Origin: Pycnopodia helianthoides
Taxonomy: Eukaryota > Echinodermata > Asteroidea > Forcipulatida > Asteriidae
Reading direction: 5' to 3'
DNA: 64,000 bases
Assembly (NCBI GenBank): GCA_032158295.1
Contig: CM063246.1
Span: forward strand, 7,617,589 to 7,681,588
In this document: positions 63,501 to 64,000 of the stretch, piece by piece
How the letters are laid out: each line of letters opens with the position of its first letter
Numbering within the stretch: position 1 is the first letter of the stretch
Translations under genes and position numbers: made by a program
Notes under the pieces: generated by a model
Databases searched by the model: none
The model's input: the letters and a program-made list of their open reading frames with translations, nothing else
Told to the model about the DNA's origin: nothing

Positions 63501-64000
63501 GGGAAACCCTTACACAAACATCACATACACCGGTGCTCATTTGTACTCCTGGATGCAGAGTAGCAGTCATGGTTACAAAAAATCTTATTACTCATAATTT
63601 AAGCTAGCCCATAATGACCGTATTGAATATGACGTCACCATTCAAAAACCTGCTCTACAACATGGCGTCTGTGAGCGTGTGCGTGTACGTGTGCCGCATA
63701 AATCAAACCGGGAACGCTGTCATTGATGTACGGTTTAGACGCGCTTACGGTTTGCCCTACAAGATGGCGACTTTCATAGCAACAAAGGGATTATCCAATA
63801 CGGTCTATAGGAACTTGTATGAGCAAAAATCCAAAATTCAAAACACAATTCCAGCAATGAGGAACTTCTAAAAATTCAGAAACGATGCTGTTTTTTTTTG
63901 TACAGGTCTACAAGAGACACGACCCGACGAGCACAGAGGAGAACGAGATGATGGAGAACCTCTTCAATTGTTTGTGTTCGGCGCTGATGTTGCCTAGCAA
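51483..64000 (+). CDS. CTNNBL1: CTNNBL1, beta-catenin-like protein 1 (5' part, cut by window end)
   Basis: Eight coding exons: 51483-51512, 54053-54247, 55625-55731, 57575-57812, 58605-58698, 60159-60323, 62357-62415 and 63906 to the edge. They give 327 residues in one frame out of about 560 in the human protein. It begins MDVVELLAFQ and continues with a basic NLKRRRG cluster (nuclear localisation by analogy) and an acidic region. Armadillo-like repeats follow from about residue 80: SFEKKVYRNQEMRIKYPDNP, NTDISIAVIDLLHELTDVDT, FRPEMCGEAAQQGLMQWLLK, NRELLGELEGIDTLLQQLA. CTNNBL1 is a nuclear ARM protein of the Prp19-CDC5L complex that binds nuclear localisation signals and AID. Seven introns are seen; intron 6 uses a GC donor. 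Head-to-head with ENY2. Confidence 0.96.
51865..51912. repeat. CTAG-rich palindromic patch
   Basis: GGCCTAGGGCTAGGGCCTAG and CCCTAGGCTAGCTAGCCC form overlapping short palindromes in CTNNBL1 intron 1. Confidence 0.7.
52077..53650 (+). mobile_element. Degraded LINE ORF2 (CR1/jockey-like) in CTNNBL1 intron 1
   Basis: RT-type motifs appear in shifting + frames: SKAFDTVLHKRLLHKINSYG, WISNFL-x-QRKQRVVING, SGVPQGTVLGPLLFF, INDLPDNI, FEDDCVMF (the catalytic F-x-DD box, A replaced by E), then a thumb-like region (DLKWGNHIQSIS) and RVQDWN near the end. Frameshifts, stops and an interruption at about 52440-52745 make it inactive. RT-region LINE proteins of this type copy their own RNA at a nicked target. 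Confidence 0.85.
53731..53908. mobile_element. Inverted-repeat MITE with GTGAGAAGTCAGGGC ends (178 bp)
   Basis: GTGAGAAGTCAGGGC is mirrored by GCCCTGACTTCTCAC; inner GTGCGTGTGTATGGCAAGTC pairs with GACTTGCCATACACACGCAC. Confidence 0.88.
54053..54247 (+). CDS. CTNNBL1: CTNNBL1 coding exon 2
   Basis: 65 codons: PDKPNLKRRRGIEDDNHEQG, ...GGMTEEEREKILQMVEQEPE. Less conserved than later exons, as in the family's disordered N-terminus. Acceptor CCAATTTTTAG, donor GAG|GTATGA. Confidence 0.9.
55384..55500 (-). mobile_element. Foldback with an exact histone-type stem-loop
   Basis: The minus strand reads AACCGGCTCTTTTCAGAGCC (ending 55437) followed by AACACTCCCAC. Flanked by mirrored AATAAATAAATAAA and TTTATTTATTTATT. 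Relative of 31416-31590 via GTAAACTTGCGGGTA. Confidence 0.65.
55625..55731 (+). CDS. CTNNBL1: CTNNBL1 coding exon 3
   Basis: MPSLDDTSLRKLILSFEKKV, YRNQEMRIKYPDNPE. Acceptor TTCTTCTCATCAG, donor GAGAA|GTAATT. Confidence 0.96.
55839..56703 (+). mobile_element. SINE split by an inserted element
   Basis: Head and first body part 55839-55959 (GTGTCGTGGCCGAGCGGTCT). The remainder is 56401-56703 (TAACCATTATTGCTGCGTCC to GCGCTATATAAGAACTGCG). The split is at GACACT|TAA. Confidence 0.88.
55960..56400. mobile_element. PIF/Harbinger-like MITE (441 bp) inside the SINE
   Basis: GGGAGCATGGATAAATTA is mirrored by TAATTTATCCATGGTCCC. It is flanked by TAA on both sides (55957-55959 and 56401-56403). TAA/TTA duplications with GG-starting ends are typical of Harbinger elements. 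Confidence 0.82.
56813..57187. mobile_element. TTAA-flanked MITE, family C (375 bp)
   Basis: TTAAAGGAACATTACAGAAT to TTCTGTAACGTTCC/TTTAA with small deletions. Confidence 0.9.
57575..57812 (+). CDS. CTNNBL1: CTNNBL1 coding exon 4
   Basis: FMESEVDLNDTVQELHVIAT, ...VELNAIKSLLQLVTHENTDI, ...LHELTDVDTLNESEDSAGAL. Acceptor CACTATAAAG, weak but phase- and homology-supported; donor TTG|GTGAGA. Confidence 0.96.
58011..58255 (+). mobile_element. 3'-truncated SINE
   Basis: GTGTTGTGGCTGAGCGGTTA, GGGTTCGAGTCCCGG, then a partial body ending near GGTTCACATAGC. Confidence 0.8.
58360..58556. mobile_element. CCAATTTCA-type inverted-repeat MITE
   Basis: CCAGGGCCAAATTTCACAG at the left, TATGAAATTGGACCCTGG at the right, with interior GCACAAAAAGTAGC and ATGCCACATGTACAATT. 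The clearest copy of this family. Confidence 0.85.
58605..58698 (+). CDS. CTNNBL1: CTNNBL1 coding exon 5
   Basis: LDEQIVATLVQNMERLDEGV, KEESEGIHNTL. Acceptor TTTGATGTAG, donor CTAG|GTGAGT. Confidence 0.96.
58743..58904. mobile_element. Inverted-repeat MITE, reversed copy of 17543-17706
   Basis: TTAGATGGATTGCATTACGCG to CGCGTAGTACAGTCCATCTA. Shares GTGCACGCGTGTACGCGCTA. Confidence 0.82.
59480..60128 (+). mobile_element. LINE ORF2 C-terminal fragment split by a piggyBac-like MITE
   Basis: Before the insert: CTACAGAACCTTCATTGGCTA, then RSKSKSLLVNSTPVTKPYGA and AAAELWNGIPQLVEQFKNHL. After the insert (60013 on): THLFTVYRYKPFV, then a 3' tail CACTATACAAATACGG and (TTA)n. Removing the insert with one TTAA restores the frame through the C-terminus. 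Confidence 0.85.
59783..60012. mobile_element. piggyBac-like MITE, family A (230 bp), nested in a LINE
   Basis: TTAACCCTCTTGCTGTCTG to CTGACAGTAGGAGGGTTAA, both ends intact. Confidence 0.92.
60159..60323 (+). CDS. CTNNBL1: CTNNBL1 coding exon 6
   Basis: IVENMTEFRPEMCGEAAQQG, LMQWLLKRLKPKVQFDANKL, YCSEILAIILQDTQ. Acceptor TTTTACTCGCAG. The donor is CAAG|GCAAGT, a GC donor with otherwise perfect consensus. Confidence 0.96.
60616..61094. mobile_element. Nested pair of inverted-repeat elements
   Basis: Outer ends AATAGACCCTTCCCATGAAA and TTTCATGGATAGGGTCTATT. The inner element 60675-60925 has ends GGGCCCAATTTCATGGCTCT and GAGCCATGAAATTGGGCCC with inner GCTTACCG/CGGTAAGC. Both lie in CTNNBL1 intron 6. 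Confidence 0.85.
61697..61927. mobile_element. piggyBac-like MITE, family A (231 bp)
   Basis: TTAACCCTCTTGCTGTCTG to CTGAGAGTAGGAGGGTTAA. Confidence 0.9.
62357..62415 (+). CDS. CTNNBL1: CTNNBL1 coding exon 7
   Basis: NRELLGELEGIDTLLQQLA after a split Glu. Acceptor TTGGATTATCTTAG, donor GCT|GTAAGT. Confidence 0.96.
62430..62613. mobile_element. CCAATTTCA-type inverted-repeat MITE
   Basis: GGGGTCAATTTCATAGAGTT to CAGCTCTATGAAATTGGACC. Internal ATGTCATTTGTATCATT is diverged. Confidence 0.75.
63168..63344. mobile_element. CCAATTTCA-type inverted-repeat MITE (reversed)
   Basis: CTGGGCCAAATTTCTTAAAGC to CAGCTCTATGAAACTGGGCCC. Interior ATGAGCAGGATACCAGTCAC. Confidence 0.8.
63906..64000 (+). CDS. 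CTNNBL1: CTNNBL1 coding exon 8, partial at window edge
   Basis: VYKRHDPTSTEENEMMENLF, NCLCSALMLPS, then cut. Acceptor TTTTTTTGTACAG. Confidence 0.96.

Overview
Eukaryotic nuclear DNA from an animal, most likely an invertebrate deuterostome such as an echinoderm. This rests on intron-rich orthologs of four conserved metazoan genes, on short exons separated by AT-rich introns, and on a very dense load of small inverted-repeat transposons, tRNA-derived SINEs and LINE fragments. The species call is inference; the gene calls come from exon-by-exon translation with matching splice phases.

Layout, left to right. (1) 1-1849: a LINE tail, a near-perfect ~390 bp foldback, and the last exon of an unrecognised gene on the + strand (1418-1818). 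(2) 5793-7569: CMC2 on the - strand, a twin CX9C mitochondrial protein with three coding exons (76 aa). Its promoter lies head-to-head with the next gene. (3) 8715-38615: NSMAF (FAN) on the + strand, complete in 24 coding exons and 917 aa in the shortest model. It has a GRAM/PH-like region, a BEACH domain and seven WD40 repeats. (4) 38.7-46.4 kb: a gene-free repeat block holding a tandem array derived from a transposon end. (5) 46557-50673: ENY2 on the - strand, complete in four coding exons (101 aa). (6) 51483-64000: CTNNBL1 on the + strand, the first eight coding exons (327 residues), cut off by the window edge. It contains one GC-AG intron.

The order is two head-to-head pairs (CMC2/NSMAF and ENY2/CTNNBL1) joined tail-to-tail. 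The products act in different places: mitochondrial COX assembly, TNF-receptor/sphingomyelinase signalling and membrane trafficking, SAGA/TREX-2 chromatin and mRNA export, and the spliceosome-associated Prp19 complex. They are not an operon; shared promoters are the only plausible functional link.

Most of the rest is transposon-derived. At least four small families are flanked by TTAA, the signature of piggyBac-type insertion. Several nested insertions let the original target sites be read directly. A Penelope-like repeat carries a hairpin that matches the histone mRNA 3' stem-loop consensus. I found no CRISPR array, prokaryotic operon or intact autonomous transposase. The strongest novel signals are the histone-stem-loop mimic, the TTAA family set with readable empty sites, the dimeric array built from a transposon end, and two phase-matched alternative splice configurations in NSMAF.
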